Of a stretch of 64,000 nt of DNA, positions 15,127-23,576 are shown one piece after another. The notes beneath the pieces were generated by a model. The model made no database searches. It had not been told where the DNA came from and was given only the letters and a program-made list of their open reading frames with translations. A program made the translations under genes and the position numbers. The number at the start of each line of letters is the position of its first letter. Position 1 is the stretch's first letter. Origin of the DNA: Streptomyces sclerotialus (lineage in GTDB: Bacteria > Actinomycetota > Actinomycetes > Streptomycetales > Streptomycetaceae); assembly GCF_040907265.1 (NCBI RefSeq), contig NZ_JBFOHP010000002.1, positions 3,496,501-3,560,500 of the forward strand. Reading direction: 5' to 3'.

Positions 15127-16488
15127 ATGACGGACACCACCATGCCGGGCTCCACCGCACCACCCGAAGAGACCGGTCTCAAGCGCGCCATCGGCCCGAA
15201 ACTGCTGATCCTCTTCGTGATCGGCGACATCCTCGGCACCGGGATCTACGCCACCACCGGCAAGGTCGCGGGCAAGGTCGGCGGCGCGCTGTGGCTGCCG
15301 TTCGTGATCGGCTTCGTCGTGGCGATCCTGACGGCGGCCTCGTACGTCGAGCTGGTCGGCAAGTATCCCAAGGCGGCCGGCGCCGCGCTCTACACCCAGA
15401 AGGCGTTCAAGGTCCCCTTCCTGACCTTCATCGTGGCGTTCATGGTGATGTGCTCGGGGCTGTCCTCGGCGAGCGCGGCGGCCCGCGCGTTCGGCGGCGA
15501 CTACCTCGCCGAGTTCACCGACGCGGTGCCGCCGACGGTCGTCGCGATCCTCTTCGTCCTGGCGCTCGCGGCGCTCAACCTGCGCGGCGTCTCGGAGTCC
15601 GTGAAGGCGAACGTCGTGCTGACGCTGGTCGAGGTGACCGGGCTGCTCATCATCCTGGCGATCGGCGCGTACGCCGTCCTCACCGGTGACGGGGAGCCGG
15701 CGCGGCTGACCGACTTCGAGGCGTCGGGGAGCGGCGGGTACGCGCTGCTGACCGGCGTGCTGGGCGCGACCGCGCTCGGGTTCTTCGCGTTCGTCGGCTT
15801 CGAGGACTCGGTGAACATGGCCGAGGAGACCCGGGACCCGGTCCGCACCTTCCCGCGCGCCATCTTCATCGGCGTGGGCGTGACCGGCACGGTCTACGTC
15901 CTGGTCGCACTCGTCTCGTCGCTCCTGGTGGACCACCGCACGCTGGAGAAGTCCAGCGGACCGCTGCTGGAGGTGGTCAAGGCCGGCGGGCTGGACTTCC
16001 CGCCGCAGCTCTTCGCGCTGATCGCGCTGTTCGCCGTCACCAACTCGGCGCTGATCAACATCATGATGGCCTCGCGGCTCTGCTACGGCATGGCCAACGA
16101 GCGCATCCTGCCCAAGGCCATGGGCCGCGTCCTGGCCCGGCGCCGCACCCCCGTCGCCGGCATCGTCTTCGTCTCGCTGCTGGCCGTCGGCCTGGTGACC
16201 ACCGGCGAGATCGAGGGGCTGGGCGACACCACGGCGTTCCTGCTGCTGTGCGTCTTCGCGGTGGTCAACATCGCGGTACTGGTGCTGCGCAAGGACCGGG
16301 TGGCGCACCAGCACTTCCGTACGCCGACGGTGCTGCCGGTGCTCGGCGCGATCACCGCTCTGGTCCTCGCCAGTCCGCTGGCCGACCGGCCCCTCGACGT
16401 CTACGTACGGGCCGGCGTGCTGCTGCTGATCGGCGTGGCCCTGTGGGCGGTGAACAAGATCGTCATGAAGGCGCGGGGCGAGGACTGA
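15127..16488 (+). CDS. APC-superfamily amino-acid permease
   Basis: The 453-residue protein has about twelve predicted membrane segments. It opens with the family-typical LLILFVIGDILGTGIYATTG and has a GFFAFVGFEDSVNMAEET consensus in the middle. These carriers import amino acids by proton symport or exchange amino acids with amines. Next to a decarboxylase, an amino-acid/amine exchanger is a reasonable inference. Start: ATG at 15127 after a strong GGGGGAGG site. A weak GGCGCG/CGCGCC hairpin at 15061-15078 lies between the decarboxylase and this gene. The 215 bases after it contain no gene that I can see. Confidence 0.88.
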   Translation: MTDTTMPGSTAPPEETGLKRAIGPKLLILFVIGDILGTGIYATTGKVAGKVGGALWLPFVIGFVVAILTAASYVELVGKYPKAAGAALYTQKAFKVPFLTFIVAFMVMCSGLSSASAAARAFGGDYLAEFTDAVPPTVVAILFVLALAALNLRGVSESVKANVVLTLVEVTGLLIILAIGAYAVLTGDGEPARLTDFEASGSGGYALLTGVLGATALGFFAFVGFEDSVNMAEETRDPVRTFPRAIFIGVGVTGTVYVLVALVSSLLVDHRTLEKSSGPLLEVVKAGGLDFPPQLFALIALFAVTNSALINIMMASRLCYGMANERILPKAMGRVLARRRTPVAGIVFVSLLAVGLVTTGEIEGLGDTTAFLLLCVFAVVNIAVLVLRKDRVAHQHFRTPTVLPVLGAITALVLASPLADRPLDVYVRAGVLLLIGVALWAVNKIVMKARGED

Positions 16489-16703
16489 CACCGCCGCTCC
16501 GCCCCCGGCCAAGCGTTCGCATCAGTCCGCCCATCCGGTCATATGACAGCAGGCACTGGTCGTACCACGGCGCACTCTGTCCCCTGAGGGCAGTTACCGA
16601 CGGATAGTGCCCATACTCCCCGCTTCGTCCGGCGCGCTGCGTAACCTCACGGCCTCAGCAGCACATTTGGGCGCCGCACACCGTAGCGGGGAGAGGAGTC
16701 CGC

Positions 16704-17096
16704 GTGCCCGGGATCGACAAGTGCCTGCTCCATGCCATGGAACTGCCGGGGGCCCGCGGGGCCGCCGTGGTGGACTGGACGAGCGGGCTCGCGCTCGGCA
16801 CGGTCGGCGAGCCGTCCGGGAGCGACTTCGAGACCACCGCCGCCGAAACGGCCGAGCTGGCCCGCATGGCCGCCGAGCACTCGGCGTTCGCACCGGACCC
16901 CGCGGACCCCGCGGACAAGGAACCGCCCGTACAGGACCTGATCGTCAGCACCCGTACGGGCTTCCACGTCATGCGGTTCGTCGAGACCACCTTCGACAGC
17001 AGCGTCTTCCTCCACCTCTGGCTGGACCGCGACACGGGCAACCTGGCGCTGGCCCGGATCCGGCTGCAGAGCATCGCCGAACGGCTGGTGTTCTGA
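16704..17096 (+). CDS. Roadblock/LC7-domain protein (first)
   Basis: A 130-residue protein whose AAVVDWTSGLALGTVG, LIVSTRTGFHVMRF and FLHLWLDRDTGNLALARI segments follow the roadblock/LC7 fold. In bacteria, such small proteins act as partners or regulators of Ras-like GTPases, as in the Streptomyces conservons and the MglA/MglB system. An acidic insert (about residues 60-75) separates the two halves. The start at 16704 is a GTG after GGGGAGAGGAG. Its TGA overlaps the ATG of the next gene. Confidence 0.8.
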   Translation: MPGIDKCLLHAMELPGARGAAVVDWTSGLALGTVGEPSGSDFETTAAETAELARMAAEHSAFAPDPADPADKEPPVQDLIVSTRTGFHVMRFVETTFDSSVFLHLWLDRDTGNLALARIRLQSIAERLVF

Positions 17097-17860
17097 TGCG
17101 GACGGCGATCTCCCCGATGCTCGTACGGCTGGCGGAGGAACGGGCCACCGGCGTGCTGATCCGCGAGCGCGGCACGCTCTACCTCGCCGACGGCCAGGTC
17201 GTGCACGCCGAGAGCCCGGCGGCGCCCGGCATCGACGACCTGCTCGTCGCCGCCGGGCGGCTGCCGCGGGCGGGCTGGGAGGAGGCGGTCGCCCGGGCCG
17301 GCGCCCGCCGCACGGTGGGGCGCTTCCTGGTCGACAGCGGCCGGCTCGCCGACGGCGAACTGGAGATCTGCCACCTGGGCGCGCTGTTCGACGCCGCCTT
17401 CTTCGCCCTGTCCCCGAGCAGCGGCCCGACCCGTTTCCGCTACGGCGTCTCGCACTGGATCGGCCCGGTCCGGCCGGTGCCCGCCGCGGTCGTGGCACGG
17501 GAGTCGTCGCGCCGCCGGGCGCTGCTGGCCGCCATCTGGCCGTACCCGGACATCGACAGCGCCCCCGTGGTGCCCCGCGCACCGACCGCCGACCGGCGGA
17601 TCCCGGACCGGCAGCGCGGCGTCCTGAGCCTCGCCGACGGGGTCCGCACCCCCGAAGCCATCGCACGGGCGCTGGGCCGGCCGGCCTTCCACACCCTGAT
17701 CGAGGTGCGGCGGCTGGCGGCGAGCGGCCTGGTGGAGACGCCCGCAGCGCCCACCCCGCCCCCCGCTCCCCCGTCCCCCGTCCCGCTCGCCGGGCACTAC
17801 GCCGACCCGGACACCGCCCTGCTCCGCCGGCTCCGTGACGCTCTGGAGGAAAGCCTGTGA
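17096..17860 (+). CDS. DUF4388-like/PATAN-type regulatory protein
   Basis: The 254 residues begin with a segment (GVLIRERGTLYLADGQVVHAES) that matches the DUF4388 pattern: a ligand- or partner-binding module in which a region describing low activity leads into a GxLYLADGxVVHA motif. A C-terminal winged-helix-like part (GVRTPEAIARALGRPAFHTLIEVRRLAASGLVE) follows, then a Pro-rich stretch. DUF4388 proteins are frequently encoded with roadblock proteins. It overlaps the upstream roadblock gene (TGATG). The function is not known; a signalling adaptor role is inferred from neighbours. Confidence 0.65.
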   Translation: MRTAISPMLVRLAEERATGVLIRERGTLYLADGQVVHAESPAAPGIDDLLVAAGRLPRAGWEEAVARAGARRTVGRFLVDSGRLADGELEICHLGALFDAAFFALSPSSGPTRFRYGVSHWIGPVRPVPAAVVARESSRRRALLAAIWPYPDIDSAPVVPRAPTADRRIPDRQRGVLSLADGVRTPEAIARALGRPAFHTLIEVRRLAASGLVETPAAPTPPPAPPSPVPLAGHYADPDTALLRRLRDALEESL

Positions 17861-17939
17861 CGCACGACACGAATCCTTGGGCCGCCCGTTCGCCCTCATG
17901 AGGCGCGCTCTGAGGCAGCGCGCCGAGAGGAGACAGCTG

Positions 17940-18332
17940 ATGACGACGGAAGCCGACGCGCTCGGCGAACTGATCAGACTGCGCGCCCGCGTGCCGCAGC
18001 TGACCGGTGCCCTCGCGGCCAGCACCGACGGACTCGTCCTGGCCCACGACACCGCCGGCGCCGAAGCGGAGAGCGTCGCCGCGCTGACCGCAGCGGCGCT
18101 CGGCGTCGCCCTCCGGCTGGCCGAGGCGACCGGCCAGGGCGACTTCCGCGAGCTGCTGATACGCGGCGAGGAGGGCTACGTCGCGACCTACGCGGCGGGC
18201 TCGTCGGCCGTCCTGACGCTGCTCGCCGAACCGCGCATCAACGTCGGCCGGCTCCACCTGGAGGCCCGCCGGTCCAGCGCGCGCATCGGCGAAGTGGTCG
18301 ACAGCGCTCTGGAACGTCTGGAGAACACCTGA
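17940..18332 (+). CDS. Roadblock/LC7-domain protein (second)
   Basis: A 130-residue protein with the roadblock pattern VPQLTGALAASTDGLVLAHD followed by a helical middle and a final beta-strand/helix (VLTLLAEPRINVGRLHLEAR). Start: ATG at 17940 with GAGAGGAGA upstream; an upstream in-frame extension lacks a better site. It lies 79 bases after the DUF4388-like gene, within the same rightward group. It resembles the CvnB-type proteins of Streptomyces conservons, but no histidine kinase, DUF742 or GTPase gene is adjacent. Confidence 0.75.
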   Translation: MTTEADALGELIRLRARVPQLTGALAASTDGLVLAHDTAGAEAESVAALTAAALGVALRLAEATGQGDFRELLIRGEEGYVATYAAGSSAVLTLLAEPRINVGRLHLEARRSSARIGEVVDSALERLENT

Positions 18333-18389
18333 CCCATGACCGCCACCCCAGCACGAAAACCCACCCGACGGAAAGGAAGTGTGCCTCTC

Positions 18390-18764
18390 ATGGCCAACAC
18401 CGAAGCCGCACTCAAAGAAGCGATGACCTCGATCGAGGGCGTGCTCGGCGTCGCCCTCGTCGACTACTCCAGCGGCATGGCCCTGGGCACCATCGGAGGC
18501 AGCAAGGACCTCGACCTGTCGATCGCCTCCGCCGGCAACACCGACGTGGTCCGCGCCAAGGTACGCACCATGGAGCAGCTCGGCCTCAAGGACGAGATCG
18601 AGGACATCCTCATCACGCTCGGCACGCAGTACCACCTCATCCGGCTGCTCAAGGGCCGGTCCAACAACGGCCTGTTCCTCTACCTCGCGCTGGACAAGGA
18701 CCGCTCGAACCTGGCGATGGCCCGGCACCAGCTGAAGCGGGTGGAGGCACAGCTGGAGGTGTGA
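18390..18764 (+). CDS. Roadblock/LC7-domain protein (third)
   Basis: A 124-residue protein closely related in layout to the first roadblock gene of this group: IEGVLGVALVDYSSGMALGTIGG near the N-terminus, LITLGTQYHLIRLLKG in the middle and FLYLALDKDRSNLAMARHQLK at the end. Start: ATG at 18390; a GTG at 18381 next to AAGGAAG is an alternative that adds three residues. The similarity of its end (LDKDRSNLAMAR) to the first protein (LDRDTGNLALAR) suggests duplication. It is separated by 27 bases from the convergent RpiR gene. Confidence 0.8.
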   Translation: MANTEAALKEAMTSIEGVLGVALVDYSSGMALGTIGGSKDLDLSIASAGNTDVVRAKVRTMEQLGLKDEIEDILITLGTQYHLIRLLKGRSNNGLFLYLALDKDRSNLAMARHQLKRVEAQLEV

Positions 18765-18791
18765 CCGCGCGGGGCGGCGGCCCGGGGCGGC

Positions 18792-19664
18792 CTACTCCAC
18801 GAAGAGCCCCCGGGCCGCCGCCTTCGCGTCGAACGCCTCCAGGCTGGCCTGGGCGTCGGGCAGCGCGTCGCACATGGCTTCCAGCAGGACCCGGCCGAGG
18901 AGCATGGGGGCGCAGACCGTGTCGAAGGCCAGTCCCGTACCGACCGCGGCGGGCAGCATGAGGTCGGTGTGGCGGGCGACCGGCGCGAAGGCGCTGTCCG
19001 CGACGGTGACCACGGTCAGTCCCGCGGTACGGGCGTACTCCAGCGCGTCGACCACCTCGCGGGGGTGGCGGGGCAGCGCGAAGCAGAGCAGGACGGTGGC
19101 GCCGGCGCGCACCGCCCCGTCGATCCGGTCGGCGAGCATCGAGCCGCCCTCGTCCAGCAGCCGCACGTCGGGGTGGACCTTGCGCGCGAAGTAGGCGAAC
19201 CCGGCGGCCTGGCCGACCGCGGCGCGCAGGCCGAGCACCGGCAGCACCGGGGAAGCGGCGAACAGCCGGGCGGCCTCCTCCACCGGCGCGGGGTCGGCGA
19301 GCGCCGCCGCCAGCTCCTGGAGGTTGTCGATCTCTTCCTGGACGGCCTGCTGGTACTCGTTGCGGGAGTCGGCCGCCGCCGCGCCGCGGTCCGGGGTGAC
19401 GTCCCGCAGGTGGCGGCGGAGCGCCGGGTAGCCGTCGAAGCCGAGGGCGACCGCGAAGCGGGTCACCGAGGGCTGGCTGACGCCGGCCAGCTCGGCCAGC
19501 TCCACGCTGGAGAGGAAGGGCGCGTCGGCCGCCCGGCGCACCATGCAGTGCGCGATCCGGCGCTGGGTCGGCGTGAGCCGGTGCCCTTCGAAGAGCTTCT
19601 GCAGCCGCGCCGCCGCACCGGTGGCCGCCTCGGTGACGCCCTCGCCCCCGTTGTCCCCGCTCAT
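18792..19664 (-). CDS. RpiR-family transcriptional regulator
   Basis: The 290 residues comprise an N-terminal RpiR helix-turn-helix (VELAELAGVSQPSVTRFAVA, about 53-72) and a C-terminal SIS domain (about 125-265) that binds phosphosugars or related metabolites. It is divergent from the NCS1 permease gene, so it probably controls that gene and itself. A phosphosugar ligand is usual for the family, but regulators of this type next to nucleobase permeases can respond to other metabolites; the ligand is unknown. Confidence 0.88.
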   Translation of the reverse strand: MSGDNGGEGVTEAATGAAARLQKLFEGHRLTPTQRRIAHCMVRRAADAPFLSSVELAELAGVSQPSVTRFAVALGFDGYPALRRHLRDVTPDRGAAAADSRNEYQQAVQEEIDNLQELAAALADPAPVEEAARLFAASPVLPVLGLRAAVGQAAGFAYFARKVHPDVRLLDEGGSMLADRIDGAVRAGATVLLCFALPRHPREVVDALEYARTAGLTVVTVADSAFAPVARHTDLMLPAAVGTGLAFDTVCAPMLLGRVLLEAMCDALPDAQASLEAFDAKAAARGLFVE

Positions 19665-19777
19665 CGTGTCCTCTCGGTCCGCTCCCCGGCGTGTGCCGCC
19701 CGACTCTACGTAATCGCCGGCCCGGCCGGCCGGGCCGGAGCCGTCACCAGCGTTTCACGCCAGCCTATTGCATTTTC

Positions 19778-19805
19778 ATTCATCCACACCCGATGCTGCA
19801 TGAAT
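19778..19805. promoter_or_regulatory. Candidate operator between RpiR and permease genes
   Basis: In the AT-richest part of the divergent gap, ATTCAT (19778-19783) and ATGAAT (19800-19805) form an inverted repeat with a 16-base spacer, just before the permease ribosome site. The position suits a regulator site for the divergently encoded RpiR protein. The arms are short. Confidence 0.3.
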
Positions 19806-19830
19806 CCATTCAGCGAGAGAGGGACGGCCC

Positions 19831-21243
19831 ATGGCAGGCGTGGTGGAACAACGCTCGATCGACGTCGTACCGGACTCCGAACGGCACGGCACCGCCTTCA
19901 GCCAGTTCACCCTCTGGCTGGGCGCCAACCTGCAGATCACCGCGGTGGTCACCGGCGCGCTCGCCGTCGTCTTCGGCGCGAACGCCTTCTGGTCGCTGCT
20001 CGGCCTGCTGCTCGGCAACCTGCTGGGCGGCGCGGTGATGGCCCTGCACTCGGCGCAGGGGCCGCGGCTCGGCCTGCCGCAGATGATCTCCTCGCGGGCC
20101 CAGTTCGGAGTGCGCGGCGCGGTCGTCCCGCTGGCCCTGGTCATCGTCATGTACATCGGCTTCTTCGCCAGCGGCACCGTGCTCGCCGGGCAGGCGGTCG
20201 GCCACCTCACCCACCTCGGCGACACCGCCGGCATCATCGCGTTCGGCGCGGTCACCGCCTTCGCCGCCGCGGTCGGCTACCGCCTCATCCACGCCCTCGG
20301 CCGGATCGCCGGCCTGGTGTGCGCGGTGGCCTTCGTCCACCTCGGCGTACGCCTGCTGGAGCGGGCCGACCTGGCAGCGCTGCTGCACGACCGCGCCTTC
20401 GACTTCCCGGTCTTCCTGCTGGCCGTCTCACTCTCCGCGTCCTGGCAGCTGGCCTTCGGCCCGTACGTCGCGGACTACTCGCGCTACCTCCCGCGGCACA
20501 CCTCGGCCCGTGCGACCTTCTGGTGGACGCTGTCCGGCTCGGTGCTCGGCTCGCAGTGGTCGATGACGTTCGGCGCGCTGGCGGCGGCCGCGGCCCCGGC
20601 GGCCTTCGTCGGCCACGAGGTGAGCTACATCGTCGGGCTGGGCGGCGCGGGCCTGATGGCCTCGGTGCTGTACTTCGTCATCGCCCTGGGCAAGCTGACC
20701 ATCAACGTCCTGAACACCTACGGCAGCTTCATGTCGATGGTGACCAGCATCAGCGGCTTCCGCGGGCAGCGCACGCTCTCGCCGCGCGGCCGCAGCCTGT
20801 ACTTCGCCGGGATCATGGTGGTGGGCACCGCGGTGGCCCTGCTCGGCAAGGACTCCTTCCTGGCCTCCTTCAAGGACTTCCTGCTCTTCCTGCTGACCTT
20901 CTTCACGCCCTGGTCGGCGATCAACCTGGTCGACTACTACCTGATCTCCAAGGAGCGGTACGACATCCCGGCCCTGAGCGACCCGGCCGGCCGCTACGGC
21001 GCCTGGAACGTCAAGGCGCTGCTGGTCTACGGGATCGGCCTGGTGGCCCAGCTGCCGTTCCTGGTCACGCACTTCTACACCGGGCCGCTGGTCGCCCCGC
21101 TCGGCGGCGCCGACGTCTCCTGGCTGGTCGGCCTCGCCGTGCCCGCCGCGCTGTACTGGGCGGTCGCCCGCCATGACACCGCCCGCGTCCCGGCCGCGGA
21201 TACGGGGGTTAGCCCTACTGCCCGGCCGGCCCCCCGCCCGTAG
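19831..21243 (+). CDS. NCS1-family purine/cytosine permease
   Basis: The 470-residue protein has about twelve membrane segments and NCS1 features: an N-terminal TLWLGANLQITAVVTGA segment, QFGVRGAVVPL, FGPYVADYSRYLP in the sixth helix region and FFTPWSAINLVDYYL late in the protein. NCS1 carriers are cation symporters for cytosine, purines, allantoin, hydantoins or thiamine-like compounds; the substrate cannot be assigned from sequence alone. Start: ATG at 19831 with GAGAGGGA upstream. It is likely controlled by the divergent RpiR regulator. Confidence 0.88.
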   Translation: MAGVVEQRSIDVVPDSERHGTAFSQFTLWLGANLQITAVVTGALAVVFGANAFWSLLGLLLGNLLGGAVMALHSAQGPRLGLPQMISSRAQFGVRGAVVPLALVIVMYIGFFASGTVLAGQAVGHLTHLGDTAGIIAFGAVTAFAAAVGYRLIHALGRIAGLVCAVAFVHLGVRLLERADLAALLHDRAFDFPVFLLAVSLSASWQLAFGPYVADYSRYLPRHTSARATFWWTLSGSVLGSQWSMTFGALAAAAAPAAFVGHEVSYIVGLGGAGLMASVLYFVIALGKLTINVLNTYGSFMSMVTSISGFRGQRTLSPRGRSLYFAGIMVVGTAVALLGKDSFLASFKDFLLFLLTFFTPWSAINLVDYYLISKERYDIPALSDPAGRYGAWNVKALLVYGIGLVAQLPFLVTHFYTGPLVAPLGGADVSWLVGLAVPAALYWAVARHDTARVPAADTGVSPTARPAPRP

Positions 21244-21252
21244 CCTTCGAAC

Positions 21253-21657
21253 ATGGCAACTGGTGACCCCGAGCTGCGGAAAGAGCTCGACGCGACGCTG
21301 CACACGCGCAGGGAGCTCGGCCCGGACTACGAGGCCGAGCTGCTGGACTCCTTCATGGAGAAGCTCGACCGGGCGGTGGACACGCGGGTCCGGCGCCAGG
21401 TGGCGGAACGGCAGATGCAGGTGGCGCGGGGCGCGCGCCCGCAGCACGCACAGGGCCTGCCGAGCGGCTTCAGCGAGCGCTTCGGGTTCGCCGCGACCTC
21501 GCTGGTGCTGGCCGTGCCGCTGTCCGCGATCGGCGCGGTCAACGCCGGGCTGGCCGGCCTGCTGGTGACCTGGGTCGGCATCGTCGGCGTGAACGTGGCC
21601 CAGGCGAGCCACGCCTTCGGCCGCTCCCGACGCGAGCGAGCGGCCCGCGACGACTGA
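21253..21657 (+). CDS. Small conserved actinobacterial membrane protein of unknown function
   Basis: The 134 residues have an acidic helical N-terminal half with a DSFMEKLDRAVDTRVRRQVAER stretch likely to be a helix or coiled coil, and a C-terminal half with two closely spaced hydrophobic segments (about 77-92 and 95-115). I do not recognise a named family. Start: ATG at 21253, nine bases after the permease stop, so co-transcription is possible. It is followed by a strong hairpin. Confidence 0.65.
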   Translation: MATGDPELRKELDATLHTRRELGPDYEAELLDSFMEKLDRAVDTRVRRQVAERQMQVARGARPQHAQGLPSGFSERFGFAATSLVLAVPLSAIGAVNAGLAGLLVTWVGIVGVNVAQASHAFGRSRRERAARDD

Positions 21658-21688
21658 CCGAGGTTCGGTCGCGCGAGGGGGAGGTCTT

Positions 21689-21743
21689 GCGGGGACCGCC
21701 GCACCCCGGCTCGCGCCGGGGGCGGGACGACGGCGGTCCCCGC
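21689..21743. terminator. Nested hairpin, probable bidirectional terminator
   Basis: Arms GCGGGGACCGCCG (21689-21701) and CGGCGGTCCCCGC (21731-21743) are perfect complements, and the loop contains a second stem CCCCGGC/GCCGGGG (21704-21710 and 21715-21721). It lies in the 332-base gap between convergent genes (21657 and 21990), where I see no gene. Confidence 0.65.
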
Positions 21744-21989
21744 GGGGGACGCGGACCGGGTCAGGGCCGGTCGGACGCGTCCTGGCGATCGGGAGGTCCG
21801 GGAGCCGCTCCGGAGGTCCTGGTCGCCGTGAGGATTAATCTGCCGGACCCGTGTTAAGTCCGTGCTGCGTCCGCGTGACACATGCGTACACCTTGCGTCT
21901 TCCGGGCTTTTCCTTCCGGACACCTGACGCCCCGTCGGCCCCCACGGCCCCGCTGACCTGCGGCTCCCTCCCCCGTACGGGCGGCTGGC

Positions 21990-23372
21990 TCAGCGCGCCC
22001 CGCGGGCCAGGAAGGCCAGCAGGTCCTGCCGGCTGACGACCCCGGTCGGCTTGCCCTCCACGAGCACGATCGCGGCGTCGGCGCCTTCCAGCACGGCCAT
22101 CAGGTCGGCGACCGGCTCGCCGGCGCCGACCTGCGGAAGCGGCGCGGACATGTGCTTCTCCAGCGGGTCGCCGAGCGAGGCCCGCTGCGCGAACAGCGCG
22201 TCCAGCAGCTCGCGTTCCACCACCGAGCCGATGACCTCGGCCGCCATCACGTCCGGGTGCCCGGCGCCCGGCTTCACGATCGGCATCTGCGAGACGCCGT
22301 ACTCGCGCAGCACCTCGATGGCCTGACCGACGGTCTCCTCGGGGTGCATGTGTACCAGTTCGGGGATGCCGCCGTGCTTGTTGTGCATGACGTCGGCGAC
22401 CCGCTCGGTGTCCCCGGTCTCCAGGAAGCCGTAGTCGTTCATCCAGTCGTCGTTGAAGATCTTCGAGAGGTAGCCGCGGCCGCTGTCCGGCAGCAGGACC
22501 ACCACCACGTCGTCCGGGCCCAGGTTCTCGGCGACCTTCAGCGCGCCCACCACGGCCATCCCGCAGGAGCCGCCGACCAGCAGCCCCTCCTCCTTGGCGA
22601 GGCGCCGGGTCATCTGGAAGGCGTCCTTGTCCGACACCGCGACGATCTCGTCGGCGACGGTGGCGTCGTAGGCGCTGGGCCAGAAGTCCTCGCCGACGCC
22701 CTCGATCAGGTACGGGCGCCCGGAGCCGCCGCTGTAGACCGAGCCCTCCGGATCGGCCCCGATGACCTTGACCTTGCCGTCACTGACGTCCTTCAAGTAG
22801 CGCCCGGTCCCGCTGATGGTGCCGCCGGTGCCCACGCCCGCCACGAAATGCGTGATTCGGCCGTCGGTCTGCTCCCACACTTCGGGCCCCGTGGACTCGT
22901 AGTGCGAGCGCGGGTTGTCCGGATTGCTGTACTGGTCCGGCTTCCAGGCGCCGGGCGTCTCGCGTACCAGCCTGTCGGAGACGTTGTAGTACGAATCGGG
23001 GTGCTCGGGGTCGACGGCCGTGGGGCAGACCACGACCTCGGCACCGTAGGCCCGCAGCACATTGATCTTGTCCGTCGACACCTTGTCCGGGCAGACGAAG
23101 ATGCACTTGTAACCCTTCTGCTGGGCCACGATCGCCAGCCCGACGCCGGTGTTCCCCGAGGTCGGCTCCACAATCGTGCCGCCCGGCCGCAAGGCACCCG
23201 AGCGCTCGGCGGCCTCGATCATCCGCACGGCGATCCGGTCCTTCACCGAGCCGCCCGGGTTGAAGTACTCGACCTTGGCCAGGACGGTGGCCCGTACGCC
23301 GTCGGTGACGTTCTTGAGCCTCACAAGCGGGGTGTTGCCCACGAGGTCAATCATCGATTCATAAACCTGCAC
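21990..23372 (-). CDS. Cystathionine beta-synthase
   Basis: The 460 residues contain an N-terminal PLP-dependent fold II domain (NTPLVRL, NPGGSVKDR with the PLP Lys at 44, PTSGNTGVGLA, GTGGTISGTGRYLK) and a C-terminal pair of CBS domains (about 330-458). This is the architecture of bacterial cystathionine beta-synthases, which condense serine (or O-acetylserine) with homocysteine in reverse transsulfuration; cysteine synthases lack the CBS pair. The CBS pair usually binds adenosyl ligands. Start: GTG at 23372 with GGAG seven bases upstream. It diverges from the SGNH hydrolase gene. Confidence 0.92.
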   Translation of the reverse strand: MQVYESMIDLVGNTPLVRLKNVTDGVRATVLAKVEYFNPGGSVKDRIAVRMIEAAERSGALRPGGTIVEPTSGNTGVGLAIVAQQKGYKCIFVCPDKVSTDKINVLRAYGAEVVVCPTAVDPEHPDSYYNVSDRLVRETPGAWKPDQYSNPDNPRSHYESTGPEVWEQTDGRITHFVAGVGTGGTISGTGRYLKDVSDGKVKVIGADPEGSVYSGGSGRPYLIEGVGEDFWPSAYDATVADEIVAVSDKDAFQMTRRLAKEEGLLVGGSCGMAVVGALKVAENLGPDDVVVVLLPDSGRGYLSKIFNDDWMNDYGFLETGDTERVADVMHNKHGGIPELVHMHPEETVGQAIEVLREYGVSQMPIVKPGAGHPDVMAAEVIGSVVERELLDALFAQRASLGDPLEKHMSAPLPQVGAGEPVADLMAVLEGADAAIVLVEGKPTGVVSRQDLLAFLARGAR

Positions 23373-23576
23373 GGTGGTCTCCGCGGTAGGGGGCGCGCTG
23401 TCCTGCGCCCGTCCGGCCAGCCTATTGCGCTCACCCCTGCAGGGCAGGTGCGTTGCGGCGAAGGCCCGGCGGGGCAAGACGTTCTTGACACGAGTTTCGC
23501 GAGTCCACGGGACGCGCGCCGGAACGCACTCCCCCGGCACGCCCCCGTGCACGCACTGCGGGGAGGTGCCCGGCCG

